This document shows, one piece after another, positions 24,219 to 33,806 of a DNA stretch of 64,000 bases (position 1 is its first letter; every line of letters starts with the position of its first letter). The notes under the pieces were generated by a model. The model saw only the letters and a list, made by a program, of their open reading frames with translations, had not been told where the DNA came from and did not search any database. The stretch comes from Burkholderiales bacterium (GTDB taxonomy: Bacteria > Pseudomonadota > Gammaproteobacteria > Burkholderiales > SG8-41): positions 1 through 64,000 of the forward strand of contig JADZGE010000019.1 of NCBI GenBank assembly GCA_020854035.1, read 5' to 3'. The position numbers and the translations under genes are program-made.

Positions 24219-25120
24219 CAGAGCAGCTTCCTGCGGCGCCATCGCCGCGGGCGATCGCCCGGGAACGCGAGCCCGCTCGCAGTGACTCCCAGGTCCACCA
24301 TCAGGCGGGCGAGGGCGATGGCGCAGCTGTAGCCCTCGAGCACCGGGATCTCCCAGCCGATCTCGTCGAGGCGCTTTTGCAGGAACGGCTGCAGCCAGAA
24401 CGCGTCCGAGCAGCCGAACGTGATGACCTCGGCCCCATCCTCCTCGATGGCGGCGATCGCTTCGGCGAGCGCGCGCTCGAGTGCCTCCGAGCGCTCGCCC
24501 CGCAACGCCCGCTCGCGCTCCTCGGCCATCGTGGTCTCGTCGGCGTGGCCGGGCCGCGCGTGGTAGAGGTTCAGGCTGCGGATCGAGGCGCAGCGGCCGG
24601 CCATCGCGTGCCGCACCACGAGATCGCGGTAGTAGAGGTTGTGCGACTCCGCGAAATCGATGACGCTGAACCTGTTGCCGAGCATCGAGGCGATGTGCAT
24701 CTGCGAGAACGCGCAGGAACTCACCGCGACACCGAAGGGGCGCGCGATCTCCCGCGATTCCAGGAAACCCGGTTCGCCCCCGCCGAGGAGCACGATGGCG
24801 TTGTATTTCCCGCTTTCGCAAGCCGCGCGCACGATCGGCAGGCGCGCAGCGGCGACGTGGCAGAACTCCTCGCGCGTCTCCACCGCCCAGTCGCCGTACG
24901 GCGCGACCGGGCCGCCGTGGAAATCCCATTCGACGTCCGCGAGCAGGTGCCGGATGTTGAGGTGGTTCATCCTCATGCGGCTCTCCTTCGAGAGCGCATC
25001 GGAGTGGTAGGGGTCCGCGAACCGGCTGTTCCGCGGCAGCTCGAAGGGCTGGATGAAGAGGAAGCGGTACTTCTTCGCGGCCGCCGCGGCGGCGCGCACC
25101 GGCGTGTCAGGCTGTGTCAC
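24218..25120 (-). CDS. Asp/Glu racemase-family enzyme, hydantoin-racemase-like
   Basis: A 300-residue protein of the Asp/Glu/hydantoin racemase superfamily. The two cysteines of the usual two-base mechanism are visible in VSSCAFSQMH and ITFGCSDAFW, and glycine-rich turns (LLGGGEPGF) fit the fold. Family members racemise or isomerise amino acids, hydantoins or maleate without cofactor. It starts 9 bp after the alcohol dehydrogenase gene and its stop overlaps the next start codon by one base, so it belongs to the same transcript. A role in converting one enantiomer of the transported substrate is inferred. Confidence 0.75.
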   Translation of the reverse strand: MTQPDTPVRAAAAAAKKYRFLFIQPFELPRNSRFADPYHSDALSKESRMRMNHLNIRHLLADVEWDFHGGPVAPYGDWAVETREEFCHVAAARLPIVRAACESGKYNAIVLLGGGEPGFLESREIARPFGVAVSSCAFSQMHIASMLGNRFSVIDFAESHNLYYRDLVVRHAMAGRCASIRSLNLYHARPGHADETTMAEERERALRGERSEALERALAEAIAAIEEDGAEVITFGCSDAFWLQPFLQKRLDEIGWEIPVLEGYSCAIALARLMVDLGVTASGLAFPGDRPRRWRRRKLL

Positions 25121-25129
25121 GGTACTCCT

Positions 25130-26278
25130 TCACGGTTCGACCACCACCTTGATGACGTCCTCGACGCGTGCGCCCGCGCAGCCGATGGCGGCCGGCAGTT
25201 CCGCGAACGGGAAGGTGTGGGTATGGAGAAGGTGCGCGGGAAACCGGTTCTGCGCCATCAGCGCGGCGGCGCGCCGCGTGGCGCTGCGGCCTTCGCCCCG
25301 TATGCCGTAGAGATAGATGTTGTTGGCCACGAGCCGCGCGAGATCGACCGCCACCGGCTCTTTCGCGAAGGCGACCGCGCAGACGCGGCCGCCGCGGCTC
25401 GTCATGCGAAGGGCATGGTTGATGGCGTCGCGCGCGCCCGAGCATTCGAAGGAATAGTGCACGCCCCGGCCGTGCGTCAGTTCGAGCACCTCGGACACCG
25501 CGTCCCGCTCCTGCGCGTCGATCGCGACGTCGGCACCCAGCCCGAGTCCCGTTCGCAGCCGGCTCGCGTCCCGGGTGGTGCCGACGAGGATCACGGGGCG
25601 CGCGCCGAGCGCCTTCGCCACCGCCGCCACCATCAGGCCGATCGCGCCCGGGCCGATCACCGCCACCGACTGCCCCGCGACCAGTCCGCCGACGACATCG
25701 AGACCGTACACCGCGGTGCCGGCGGTGACGATGAGGGTTGCTTCCGCATCGCTCATTCCCGCCGGAACGTGCACGAGAGTGTTGAGGTGGTTCACCGCGT
25801 ACTCGGCGAAGCCGCCGTCGGTGGTGAAACCGTTGGCGCGGTGGCCCTTGTCCCGGTCTCCGTAGTTCATGCCGTAGTTCAGGCACGCGGTATACATCCC
25901 CTCGCGGCAGCGTTCGCAGCGCCCGCAGCCGGCATGGATTTCGACCGCGACCCTGTCGCCGGGCGCGAACTCGTCGACGCCCGGGCCGAGTGCCGCGACG
26001 GTGCCCATGTATTCGTGGCCCGGCGTGAAGTTCCTGTTGAACGGCGCCCCGCCCTCGATCAGCGCGGGCTCGCCGTGCTCGATCACCTCGAGATCGGTGC
26101 CGCAGATCGCGACGGCGTCCACCCGCACCAGTACTTCCGCCGGGCCGGGTACCGGCACGGGCTTCTCGGCGAGGCGGAGTTCGCCCGGCGCACCGAGCAC
26201 CCACGCCTTCATTCGCGACGGTGGCGGGCCGTCGAGGCTCCTGCCGGCCGCGCGAGCGGGTTTCGCGACGCTAGTCAT
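25130..26278 (-). CDS. Zinc-dependent medium-chain alcohol dehydrogenase
   Basis: A 382-residue medium-chain dehydrogenase. Catalytic zinc ligands are seen in AICGTDLEV and TPGHEYMG. The structural-zinc cysteines are clustered in AGCGRCERCREGMYTAC. The nucleotide-binding loop is GPGAIGLMVAA. It has an N-terminal extension of about 22 residues before the usual family start (MKAWVLGAPGELRL); a start at that second Met is possible. The ATG overlaps the stop of the 2Fe-2S gene by 4 bp. In this operon it would oxidise an alcohol or polyol-type substrate or product with NAD(P). Confidence 0.85.
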   Translation of the reverse strand: MTSVAKPARAAGRSLDGPPPSRMKAWVLGAPGELRLAEKPVPVPGPAEVLVRVDAVAICGTDLEVIEHGEPALIEGGAPFNRNFTPGHEYMGTVAALGPGVDEFAPGDRVAVEIHAGCGRCERCREGMYTACLNYGMNYGDRDKGHRANGFTTDGGFAEYAVNHLNTLVHVPAGMSDAEATLIVTAGTAVYGLDVVGGLVAGQSVAVIGPGAIGLMVAAVAKALGARPVILVGTTRDASRLRTGLGLGADVAIDAQERDAVSEVLELTHGRGVHYSFECSGARDAINHALRMTSRGGRVCAVAFAKEPVAVDLARLVANNIYLYGIRGEGRSATRRAAALMAQNRFPAHLLHTHTFPFAELPAAIGCAGARVEDVIKVVVEP

Positions 26279-26790
26279 GACGTGCTCGCCCGTCCCGGCG
26301 GGCGTTCGTCGCGCCCGTCCGCCCGCCCGCGCAGATCACGTGCCGCCGCTTCGACGGCATCGATCATCTTGGCATAGCCGGTGCACCGGCAGAGGTTCCC
26401 CGCGATGGCGTCCCGGATTTCCGGCCGCGCCGGGTCCGGCGTCGTGTCGAGCAGCGCCTTTGCCGCCAGGATCACGCCCGGCCCGCAGAAGCCGCATTGC
26501 AGCGCGCCGTGCTCCTCGAACGCGCGCTGCAGCGGGTGCAGCGCATCGCGCGTGGCAAGCCCCTCGATCGTCAGCACGTCGCGGTCGTCGGCCTGAGCAG
26601 CGAGCATGAGACAGGCGTTCACGGGCCGGCCGTCGAGGAGAACGGTGCACGCACCGCAGTCGCCGACATCGCACCCGAGCTTCGCCCCGGTGAGGCCAAG
26701 CGCCTCGCGCAGGAACTCGAGCAACGTCGTCTCCGGCGCCACGTTCGCCGCGCGCGACTCGCCGTTCACCCGGATCGTGATGCCGGTCAC
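26275..26790 (-). CDS. Molybdenum hydroxylase 2Fe-2S subunit (CoxS/XdhC type)
   Basis: A 171-residue electron-transfer subunit with two 2Fe-2S clusters. The plant-type cluster is [16 protein letters not shown] with the fourth ligand in NACLML (residues about 38-62). The second, helical cluster uses CGFCGPG and CRCTGY near residues 100-135. It passes electrons from the molybdenum centre to the FAD subunit. It overlaps both neighbours by 4 bp (FAD subunit before, alcohol dehydrogenase after). The C-terminal tail ([18 protein letters not shown]) is longer than usual and charged. Confidence 0.92.
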   Translation of the reverse strand: MTGITIRVNGESRAANVAPETTLLEFLREALGLTGAKLGCDVGDCGACTVLLDGRPVNACLMLAAQADDRDVLTIEGLATRDALHPLQRAFEEHGALQCGFCGPGVILAAKALLDTTPDPARPEIRDAIAGNLCRCTGYAKMIDAVEAAARDLRGRADGRDERPPGRASTS

Positions 26791-27662
26791 TCGCGCCTCC
26801 CCGTGCTCGCGCGGATATCGGCGAGCGCGCGCCGGGTGAGCACGGCGACGAGGTCGCGTCGATACCCCGCGGACGCGCGGAAGTCGCTGATCGGCTGCGC
26901 CTCGGCGGCGGCGATCCGCCCGGCCTCGGCCATCGCGTCTTGCGTTGCCGCACGGCCTTCCAGAAACGCCTCGGCCGCCGCGGCGCGCATGACCGTGGGA
27001 GCGACCGCGCCGAGCGCGATTCGCGGCGCGACGAAAGCATCGCGATCGGGGTCGAACCGGCTCGCCACCGCGACGTTGACGAGCGCGAGCGCCTGTCCCC
27101 TGCGCAGCCCGAACTTCCGGAATCGCGCCTGTTTGCCGAGGTTGCGCCGGGGAACGATCACTCCGGCGAGGAGCTCTCCGGCGCGAAGCGCGGTGCGGCG
27201 CGGGCCGAGGAAGAAGTCCCCGATCGGCAACCGCCGCTCGCCGCGGTCGCCGACGAGCACCACCAGCGCTTCCAGCGCGTAGAGCGCCGGCCCGCTGTCC
27301 ATCGAAGGCACGCCGCTCGCGAGATTTCCCCCGAGCGTGCCCAGATTGCGGGTCTGCGCCGCGCCGATGGTATGCGCCGCCTCGGCGAGGACCGGCGTGA
27401 ACTCGCGGATGAGCGGCGAGCGCATGATCTCGCCGTGGGTGGCGAGCGCGCCGATGCCGAGGCCCTCGGCGGTGAGCGCGATGGGTTTCAGGTCGTGCGC
27501 CCGGGAAAGATCGACGATCACTCGCGGCGTTTCCGCGCCGAACTTCAGTTCAACGAGAAGATCCGTGCCGCCGGCCAGCACGCGCGCCGACGGGCCGTGC
27601 TCGGCCAGCAGCGCGACAGCGTGTCGCGAATCGCGGGGGGTGACGAGCTCGAAGGGGCGCAC
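26787..27662 (-). CDS. Molybdenum hydroxylase FAD subunit (CoxM type)
   Basis: A 291-residue FAD-binding subunit. The two pyrophosphate-binding loops are present: VLAGGTDLLVELKFG near residue 30 and TIGAAQTRNLGTLGGNLASG near residue 105. The C-terminal domain of the family follows. It accepts electrons from the 2Fe-2S subunit and passes them to the external acceptor. It starts 15 bp after the LivH gene and overlaps the 2Fe-2S gene by 4 bp, tying the enzyme to the transporter operon. Confidence 0.9.
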   Translation of the reverse strand: MRPFELVTPRDSRHAVALLAEHGPSARVLAGGTDLLVELKFGAETPRVIVDLSRAHDLKPIALTAEGLGIGALATHGEIMRSPLIREFTPVLAEAAHTIGAAQTRNLGTLGGNLASGVPSMDSGPALYALEALVVLVGDRGERRLPIGDFFLGPRRTALRAGELLAGVIVPRRNLGKQARFRKFGLRRGQALALVNVAVASRFDPDRDAFVAPRIALGAVAPTVMRAAAAEAFLEGRAATQDAMAEAGRIAAAEAQPISDFRASAGYRRDLVAVLTRRALADIRASTGRRE

Positions 27663-27677
27663 GGGATTGCCTTGCGC

Positions 27678-28550
27678 TCACTTCTTCAAGAGCGCACTGC
27701 CGTAGAGGCCGGTGGGCTTCACGAGGAGGATCAGCAGCATGATGGCGAACGGGGCCATCTGGGCGAGCGGCGCGTAGACGAGCGAGCCGAGCGATACGAC
27801 CTGCCCGACGATGAAGGCGGACACCAGCGTGCCCTTGATGCTGCCCAGGCCGCCGATGATGACCACCATGAACACGAAGGCGAGCACCTCGATCCCCATC
27901 TGGGGATCCACCATGATGAGCGGCGCGTGCAGGCCGCCGGACAGTCCCGAGAGCGCGCCGGCGATGACGAACGTGACGGTGAAAAGGCGCGAGACGTCTA
28001 TGCCCAGGCCCTCCACGTGCTCCACGCTTTCGATGCCGGCGCGGATCGCCTTGCCGATGATGGTGCGGTTCAGGAACAGCCAGATGGCGCCGAACACGAG
28101 CGCGGCGATGCCGATGACGGCCAGGCGATAGGCCGGCACGGGGGTCCCGAGGACGTCCACCTGGAGCAGCGTCGGTATCGCGACCGGACGCGGAACGACG
28201 CCCCAGAAGTACTTGATCATGCCGACGCCGCCGATCAGGATGCCGAAGGACGTGACCATGCTGAAGGTGATCTCCCGCTCGTAGATGCGCCGGAACACGA
28301 GCCGCTCCACCACGAAGCTCGCGAGCGCGCCGCAGGCGACGCCGGCCAGCATTCCCAGCCACACGTTGCCGGCCGCCACGCTCACGGTATGGGTGAGGTA
28401 GGCGCCGATCGAGTAGTAGAGGAGCTGGTCGAGGCTGATGATGCGCATGAGACCGAAGCACAACGAGAGCCCGATCGCCATGAGAAAGAATATGGCGCCG
28501 ATGGAGAGCCCGAAAATGATGCCGGGGACGAAGAGCTGCGGGTCCATCAC
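27678..28550 (-). CDS. Branched-chain amino-acid-type ABC transporter permease, LivH family
   Basis: A 290-residue integral membrane protein with about eight hydrophobic segments. The LivH landmark AFVFMVVIIGGLGSIKGTLV is near residue 215-235. It would form the membrane channel with LivM. It overlaps LivM by 4 bp. Because the operon carries a molybdenum hydroxylase and racemase, the cargo may not be a branched-chain amino acid; Liv-type systems also import aromatics, amides and heterocycles. Confidence 0.9.
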   Translation of the reverse strand: MMDPQLFVPGIIFGLSIGAIFFLMAIGLSLCFGLMRIISLDQLLYYSIGAYLTHTVSVAAGNVWLGMLAGVACGALASFVVERLVFRRIYEREITFSMVTSFGILIGGVGMIKYFWGVVPRPVAIPTLLQVDVLGTPVPAYRLAVIGIAALVFGAIWLFLNRTIIGKAIRAGIESVEHVEGLGIDVSRLFTVTFVIAGALSGLSGGLHAPLIMVDPQMGIEVLAFVFMVVIIGGLGSIKGTLVSAFIVGQVVSLGSLVYAPLAQMAPFAIMLLILLVKPTGLYGSALLKK

Positions 28551-29527
28551 GCGTTCTCCCGCGTCGCGCCCCCGGCCGCTGCCCGCCGCGCCGACCGCAG
28601 CCGCGCGAGCCGCGGCTCAAGCGTGCCCCAGATGCCCTTCTCGCCGGCGAGCATGATGAACACCAGCAGGAAGCCGATGAAGAGCTCCCAGTTCCCGACG
28701 AGCTTGCTCACCACGTCCTTCATCCCGGTGTAGGCCACCGCGCCCGCGATGGGCCCGTAGAGCGTGCCGGCCCCGCCCAGTATCGTCACCACCACCGGGT
28801 CGGGGGCGCGGTGCGGGCTGGTGATCTCGGGACTCACGAACCCGAGATACACGGCGTACATCGCGCCGGCGAGCGCGGTCGTGGTGTTGGCGATGAGGAA
28901 CGCGAGCAGCCGCACCCGGTAGTTGCTGTAGCCGATGAACTCGAGCTTGTCCTCGTTGATGCTGGCGGCGCGGCAGCACGCGCCGAAGACGGAGTCGTCC
29001 AGGTACTTGTAGAGCGCCCACACCGCGACGCCGACCAGCAGCGCGAAGACGAAGAACTGTCCCGGCTTGCCGAGATCGAGCACGCGGTTCGAGGAGATGT
29101 TGGTGAGAAACCAGAGCCCGTTGTCGCCCTTCGTGATGCCGGCGAGGACTTTCTGCATGAGGTAGTAGATGATCACCGCGAGGGCGAGGTTCACCAGCGC
29201 GAAGTAGTCGCTGCGCAACCGCACGAAGAGCGGCCCGACGATGCCGGCGAGGACGAGCCCCGAAGTTACCCCGACCGCCATGCCGACGTAGGGGTCGGTG
29301 CCGAAATAGAAAAGGTAGAACGCCGTTCCGTAGGCGCCCGCCGCGAGGTACGCCGGCTGGCCGAAAGAGATGAATCCCACGCGGCCGAGGAGGAAGTTGC
29401 AGCCCATGGTGTAGATCGAGAAGATCACCACCTCGATCACGAACGGCAGGGGCGCGAACGCGGCCGAGAGCGCGAGCAGCGCGAACGCGAGGAGAATGCC
29501 CCACCACCACCCGAACGCCTTCGTCAC
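28547..29527 (-). CDS. Branched-chain amino-acid-type ABC transporter permease, LivM family
   Basis: A 326-residue integral membrane protein. The family phrases GCNFLLGRVGFISFGQPAYL near the N-terminus and VVTILGGAGTLYGPIAGAVA in the C-terminal half identify LivM. The C-terminal cytoplasmic tail is arginine- and alanine-rich. The gene lies 22 bp downstream of LivF and overlaps LivH by 4 bp. Confidence 0.9.
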   Translation of the reverse strand: MTKAFGWWWGILLAFALLALSAAFAPLPFVIEVVIFSIYTMGCNFLLGRVGFISFGQPAYLAAGAYGTAFYLFYFGTDPYVGMAVGVTSGLVLAGIVGPLFVRLRSDYFALVNLALAVIIYYLMQKVLAGITKGDNGLWFLTNISSNRVLDLGKPGQFFVFALLVGVAVWALYKYLDDSVFGACCRAASINEDKLEFIGYSNYRVRLLAFLIANTTTALAGAMYAVYLGFVSPEITSPHRAPDPVVVTILGGAGTLYGPIAGAVAYTGMKDVVSKLVGNWELFIGFLLVFIMLAGEKGIWGTLEPRLARLRSARRAAAGGATRENA

Positions 29528-29549
29528 CGGATCACCCCTCCTCGTGCCG

Positions 29550-30266
29550 TCAGAGGTAGCGCTCGCACGCCCCGGGGCTGATCGACCCCGGTTCCGAAAG
29601 CTCCGCCACGATGCGGCCCTCCTTGAGCGCGTACACCCTGTTCGCGATGGCGCACACGAGCGGCAGGTTCTGCTCCACGAGCACGAGCGCCGTCGCGGCG
29701 CTCAGCTCGCGCAGGACCTCGCGCAGGTGCGACACGATGCTCGGCGCGAGTCCCTCCGCGGGCTCGTCCACCAGCAGGAGCTTCGGGTTGCCGAGGAGTG
29801 CCCGGCCGATCATGAGCATCTGGCGCTCACCGCCGCTGAGATAGCCGCCCTTGCGGTCCATGAGCCGCGCGAGTTTCGGGAAGTAGCCGGTGATCCGGCC
29901 CCAGTCGTAATCGCCGCTCGCGTAGCTGCCGAGTTCGAGGTTTTCACGGACCGTCAGGTCCGAGAAGACTTTCTTGTCCTGCGGCACGTACTTGATCCCG
30001 AGCCGCGCGATTTCGTAGGACCTCAGGCCGAGGAGCCGCGTGTCACCGCAGCGGATCGATCCCGCATCCGGCCTCAGGAAGCCGGAGATGGTCTTCAGCA
30101 GCGTGCTCTTGCCGGCGCCGTTGCGCCCGACGCACGCGACGACCTCGCGCGGCGCGACGGTGAGCGCGACGTCGAACAGGACCTTCGATGCGCCGTAGGA
30201 GACGTTCAGGCCCTCGACGGCGAGCAGCGCGCCCGCGGCGGGGCCGGGGCCGGCGTCAGGCGGCAT
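29550..30266 (-). CDS. ABC transporter ATPase, LivF family
   Basis: A 238-residue ATPase. It carries Walker A GRNGAGKSTLLK, the signature LSGGERQMLMIGRALLGNP, and Walker B LLLVDEPAEGL. The short length and VALTVAPREVVACVG lead are LivF-like. It overlaps LivG by 11 bp and pairs with it to power the importer. Confidence 0.92.
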   Translation of the reverse strand: MPPDAGPGPAAGALLAVEGLNVSYGASKVLFDVALTVAPREVVACVGRNGAGKSTLLKTISGFLRPDAGSIRCGDTRLLGLRSYEIARLGIKYVPQDKKVFSDLTVRENLELGSYASGDYDWGRITGYFPKLARLMDRKGGYLSGGERQMLMIGRALLGNPKLLLVDEPAEGLAPSIVSHLREVLRELSAATALVLVEQNLPLVCAIANRVYALKEGRIVAELSEPGSISPGACERYL

Positions 30267-31065
30267 GCCCGTCCTCCGCGGCGATGTCGATCTGCCAGTA
30301 GCTGCGCCGCACCTCGGGGTGCCGCAGGCACTCCTCGTAGCTGCCGCTCGCGATGATGCGTCCCTCGTGCATCACGGTGAGCCGCTGCAGGAACTCCCGC
30401 ACGTGGGAGATCTTGTGCTCCACGATCAGGATCGTGCGGCGGCCGACGTGCTTCTCGAGCACTTCGAGGACGCCGCGGATCTCCGATTCGGCGAGCCCCG
30501 CCAGCGGTTCGTCGAGCAGCAGCACCTCCGGCTCGACCAGCACCGCCATCGCGATCTCGAGGCGCCGCTTCTCGCCCAGGCTGAGGTTGCGCGCCTGCCG
30601 CCCGCGCACCTCCTGCAGATCGAACGTCTCCAGCGCGGCGTCGATGCGGGGCTCGCCCCGATAGCGTTTGCAGGTGTTGAGGAGGAGATCGAGCAGCGAG
30701 GATTCGCGGTAAGCCCGGAAGAACGCGAGCACCAGATTGTCGGTCACGCTCAGGTTGTCGAACGTGGAGGTGAGCTGGAAGGTGCGCATGATGCCGCGGG
30801 CGACCCGCTGCTGCGGCGTCATGCGCGTGATGTCCACGCCCTTGTGCAGGATCGCGCCCTCGTCCGGGCGGTGATACCCGGTGATGAGATTGAAGAAGGT
30901 GGTCTTGCCGGCGCCGTTGGAGCCGATGATTCCCGCCACCTCGTTCTCGTGCAGCGTGAAATCCACCGCGTCCACCGCGGCGTGGGCGCCGAAGCGCTTG
31001 GTGACACCCTTCGCCTGAACGATCCCTCCCGCCGCCGGGGTGTCCACGTCGTATCCTCCCGGCAT
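30256..31065 (-). CDS. ABC transporter ATPase, LivG family
   Basis: A 269-residue ATPase. It has Walker A GSNGAGKTTFFN, the LivG-specific RGIMRTFQLTSTFDNLSV, the signature LSLGEKRRLEIAMAV, and Walker B VLLLDEPLAGLAESE. The start at 31065 (MPGGYDVDTP) follows GGGAGGA; the frame is open further upstream, but that part is arginine-rich and not family-like. A 71-bp gap separates it from the binding-protein gene. Confidence 0.9.
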   Translation of the reverse strand: MPGGYDVDTPAAGGIVQAKGVTKRFGAHAAVDAVDFTLHENEVAGIIGSNGAGKTTFFNLITGYHRPDEGAILHKGVDITRMTPQQRVARGIMRTFQLTSTFDNLSVTDNLVLAFFRAYRESSLLDLLLNTCKRYRGEPRIDAALETFDLQEVRGRQARNLSLGEKRRLEIAMAVLVEPEVLLLDEPLAGLAESEIRGVLEVLEKHVGRRTILIVEHKISHVREFLQRLTVMHEGRIIASGSYEECLRHPEVRRSYWQIDIAAEDGHAA

Positions 31066-31136
31066 GCGCCCCGGCGTGGCGGGAGCGGCCCTGTCGCGGC
31101 GCGGGCGCGAGCTGCCCGGCGGCGACGAGGGCCCTC

Positions 31137-32381
31137 CTAGTACCCGAGCGACTTCAGCGGCGGCATCACGGATTCGCCGCCGACCGAGCCCATCACCGTG
31201 AAGAGATCCCACTCGTGCTTCTGGTCCTTGGGCCCTTTCCCCCGCACGAGGAACGCGGCGTGCTGGTAGACCGCGGCGTGATCCTGCCGCCAGCTCGCCG
31301 GCCCCTTGACCGAGTTGAACCGTCCCTGGTTCGCCATCAGGGCCGCGGACACCTTGGCCGGATCGAAGGATTTCGCGGCCTCGAAGCCCCGGAACATCTC
31401 GGAATAGGCGACGTAGGCGATCGTCGCGTACGCGTCGGGCGGCTTCTTGTACTTCGCCCGATAGAGCTCGGTGAACTCGGCCGCGCTCTTCGCGACGGCC
31501 TTGTCCGGGAAGCCGGCGAGATCGTAGTAGAAGTAATGCATGGCGTAGACGCCTTCGAGCGCCTCCGGCGGCAGGCCCTTCGCCACGACGTTGGTGATGA
31601 ACGCGTTGAAGATCGTCATCTCCTTGCCGAGCCCGGTCTGGTGTACCTGCTTCAGGAGCGCGACGGCGTCGGCCGCGAACTGGGCGGAGAGGAAGACATC
31701 CGGCTTCGCCGCCCGCACCTTCTGCAGGATGGTGGTGAAATCGCTCGTGCCGAGCGACACCTCGTCATAGCCGACGATCTCGGCGCCGAGCGCCTTCGCG
31801 GCCGCCGTGGCGCCGTCGCGCATGTCCCAGCCCCAGCTGTCCGCGCGGGCGAGGAAGAAGATCCGCTTCTTCCCCAGCGTCTTCACGGCGGCCTGCCCGG
31901 CCATGTATCCCACCGACCACGGGCTGTAGGCGGTCGCGAAGGTGGAGTTGGCGAGCTTGCCTTTCTGGAAGGCCTCCTTCGCCATCACGCACACGGGGAA
32001 GTAGGGCATCGGCTCCTTGCTCACGATGGCATTGATCGCGTACGCGAGCGGCGCCCAGGTCTGGCCGCCGACCCCCTTCACGCCCTCGGACACCATGTAG
32101 CGGTAGCGCCGCACGCCGATGTCCTGTTTGGCCTCGTCATCGGCCACGACGCCTTCGAGCATCACCCGGCCCCCGGGCATGTCGAGCCCCCCGCGCTTGT
32201 TGACGACTTCGACGGCGAGCAGCGCTCCCTCCTTCTGGGTTTCGGCCACCGCCGCGAACGTTCCGGTGAGCGGCAGCAGTATCCCCACCTTGACTGTTGC
32301 GGCCGGCGCCGCGTGGACCGTGCCCGGAACGGCAGCGGCGCAAAAGGCGGCAATCGAAACGAACTTCAGCAACCTGTTCAT
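31137..32381 (-). CDS. ABC transporter periplasmic binding protein, LivK/amide-binding type
   Basis: A 414-residue periplasmic ligand-binding protein (type I fold). The signal peptide (LLKFVSIAAFCAAAVPGTVH, then AA) is followed by TVKVGILLPLTGTFAAVAET. The gene has GGGAGGA 5-11 bp upstream of ATG 32381. It is the first gene of the 11-gene operon, and as usual for such operons the binding protein leads. The ligand is likely the substrate of the molybdenum hydroxylase encoded at the other end. About 300 bp upstream (32382-32677) carry no recognised gene; a promoter must lie there but I did not find convincing hexamers. Confidence 0.9.
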   Translation of the reverse strand: MNRLLKFVSIAAFCAAAVPGTVHAAPAATVKVGILLPLTGTFAAVAETQKEGALLAVEVVNKRGGLDMPGGRVMLEGVVADDEAKQDIGVRRYRYMVSEGVKGVGGQTWAPLAYAINAIVSKEPMPYFPVCVMAKEAFQKGKLANSTFATAYSPWSVGYMAGQAAVKTLGKKRIFFLARADSWGWDMRDGATAAAKALGAEIVGYDEVSLGTSDFTTILQKVRAAKPDVFLSAQFAADAVALLKQVHQTGLGKEMTIFNAFITNVVAKGLPPEALEGVYAMHYFYYDLAGFPDKAVAKSAAEFTELYRAKYKKPPDAYATIAYVAYSEMFRGFEAAKSFDPAKVSAALMANQGRFNSVKGPASWRQDHAAVYQHAAFLVRGKGPKDQKHEWDLFTVMGSVGGESVMPPLKSLGY

Positions 32382-32677
32382 GAGATCCTCCCTGGAATCC
32401 GACGGACTCTGCCCCCCAGACATCCTGCTGCTTCGCGGCACGTGTTGCCACCGCACGATCGCGTACCCGGGCTCGCGCCCCGGGGACCTTCGCGGGTTGG
32501 CTTACCGGGCCATTCTCGGCGGGACCGCGCTGCCCGTTCCTTGATCCAAATCAACTGCCGCGCCGTGCCGGGGTGAACCCGCGCGAAAAGGGAGACCGGC
32601 GCCGCGCGACGGGACGCGGGGGGCGGCCGCCCGGGCCCGGAATTCACGCCGCGCAACCTCCGCTCGCTCGGCGCCGG

Positions 32678-33712
32678 CTACAGGAGGACGTTGGGCAATT
32701 CGATTCCGCGCTCGAGCCAGGGCGGGACCGGGAGCTTTTTCGCGCGGAGGAACTCCGGGTTGAAGAGCTTCGACTGGTAGCGCGTGCCGCAGTCGGCGAG
32801 GATCGTGACGATCGTGCGGCCGGGCCCGAGGTCGCGCGCCAGCCGGATCGCGCCGGCCACGTTGATCCCGGTGGAGCCGCCAAGGCACAGCCCTTCGCGC
32901 TCCACGAGGTCGAAGATCACCGCGAGCGCCTCCTCGTCGGACACCAGGTACGGCCGGTCGACGCGCAGGCCCTCCAGGATGGGCGTCACGCGCCCGAGCC
33001 CGATGCCCTCGGTGATGGAGTCGCCCTGGGAGGGCGTCGCCTCGCCGCGCGCGTAGAGGTTGTACATCGCCGCGCCGCGCGGGTCGGCGAGCCCGATGAC
33101 GATGCCCGGCTTCCGTTCCCGCAGAAACTGCGAGACGCCGGCGAGCGTGCCACCGGTGCCGACGGAGCAGATGAAGGCATCGAGGGCGCCCCCGGTCTGC
33201 TCCCAGATCTCCGGCCCGGTCGAGACGTGGTGCGCGAGGCGGTTGTCGAGGTTGTTCCACTGGTCCGCGAAGAACACGCCGTGCGGCTCGCGACCGCGCA
33301 GCGCCTCGGCGAGCCGCCGGCCCACGTGCTGGTAGTTGTTCGGGTTGGCGAACGGTACCGCCGGCACCTCCACGAGCCGGGCCCCGAGCAGCCGCAGCGC
33401 ATCCTTCTTCTCGCGGCTCTGCGTCTCGGGGATCACGATGAGCGTGCGGTAGCCGCGCGCCGCGGCGACCATGGCGAGGCCGATCCCGGTGTTGCCCGCG
33501 GTCGCCTCGACCACGAGCCCGCCCGGCACAAGCTCGCCTCGCCGCTCGGCCTCCAGGATCATCTGGCGCCCGGGGCGGTCCTTCACCGACTGCCCGGGGT
33601 TCATGAACTCGGCTTTCCCGAGGATCGTGCAACCGGTCGCCGCCGAAGCGGCCCTGAGCCTGATGAGCGGCGTGCGGCCGACGGCGTCGACGATGTCGCG
33701 GCGGAATTCCAT
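32678..33712 (-). CDS. PLP-dependent cysteine synthase family protein
   Basis: A 344-residue fold-type II PLP enzyme. The PLP lysine is Lys44 in PGQSVKDRPG; the phosphate-binding loop is SVGTGGTLAG, and the substrate loop ATAGNTGIGLA is present. Members make cysteine from O-acetylserine and sulfide or perform related beta-replacements. It is about 20-30 residues longer than classical CysK, with a C-terminal extension (AKKLPVPPWLERGIELPN) typical of a broad actinobacterial/proteobacterial subgroup. Start at 33712 (MEFRR) is preferred over a GTG five codons earlier. Confidence 0.85.
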   Translation of the reverse strand: MEFRRDIVDAVGRTPLIRLRAASAATGCTILGKAEFMNPGQSVKDRPGRQMILEAERRGELVPGGLVVEATAGNTGIGLAMVAAARGYRTLIVIPETQSREKKDALRLLGARLVEVPAVPFANPNNYQHVGRRLAEALRGREPHGVFFADQWNNLDNRLAHHVSTGPEIWEQTGGALDAFICSVGTGGTLAGVSQFLRERKPGIVIGLADPRGAAMYNLYARGEATPSQGDSITEGIGLGRVTPILEGLRVDRPYLVSDEEALAVIFDLVEREGLCLGGSTGINVAGAIRLARDLGPGRTIVTILADCGTRYQSKLFNPEFLRAKKLPVPPWLERGIELPNVLL

Positions 33713-33806
33713 GGAAGGCGGCGCCACCCGTGAAAGCTACACCAATCGGGGGCGCCTGGACACGGCCATTGCCCGGATTGCCGGCACTACGGTGACGCGC
33801 CGCTTT

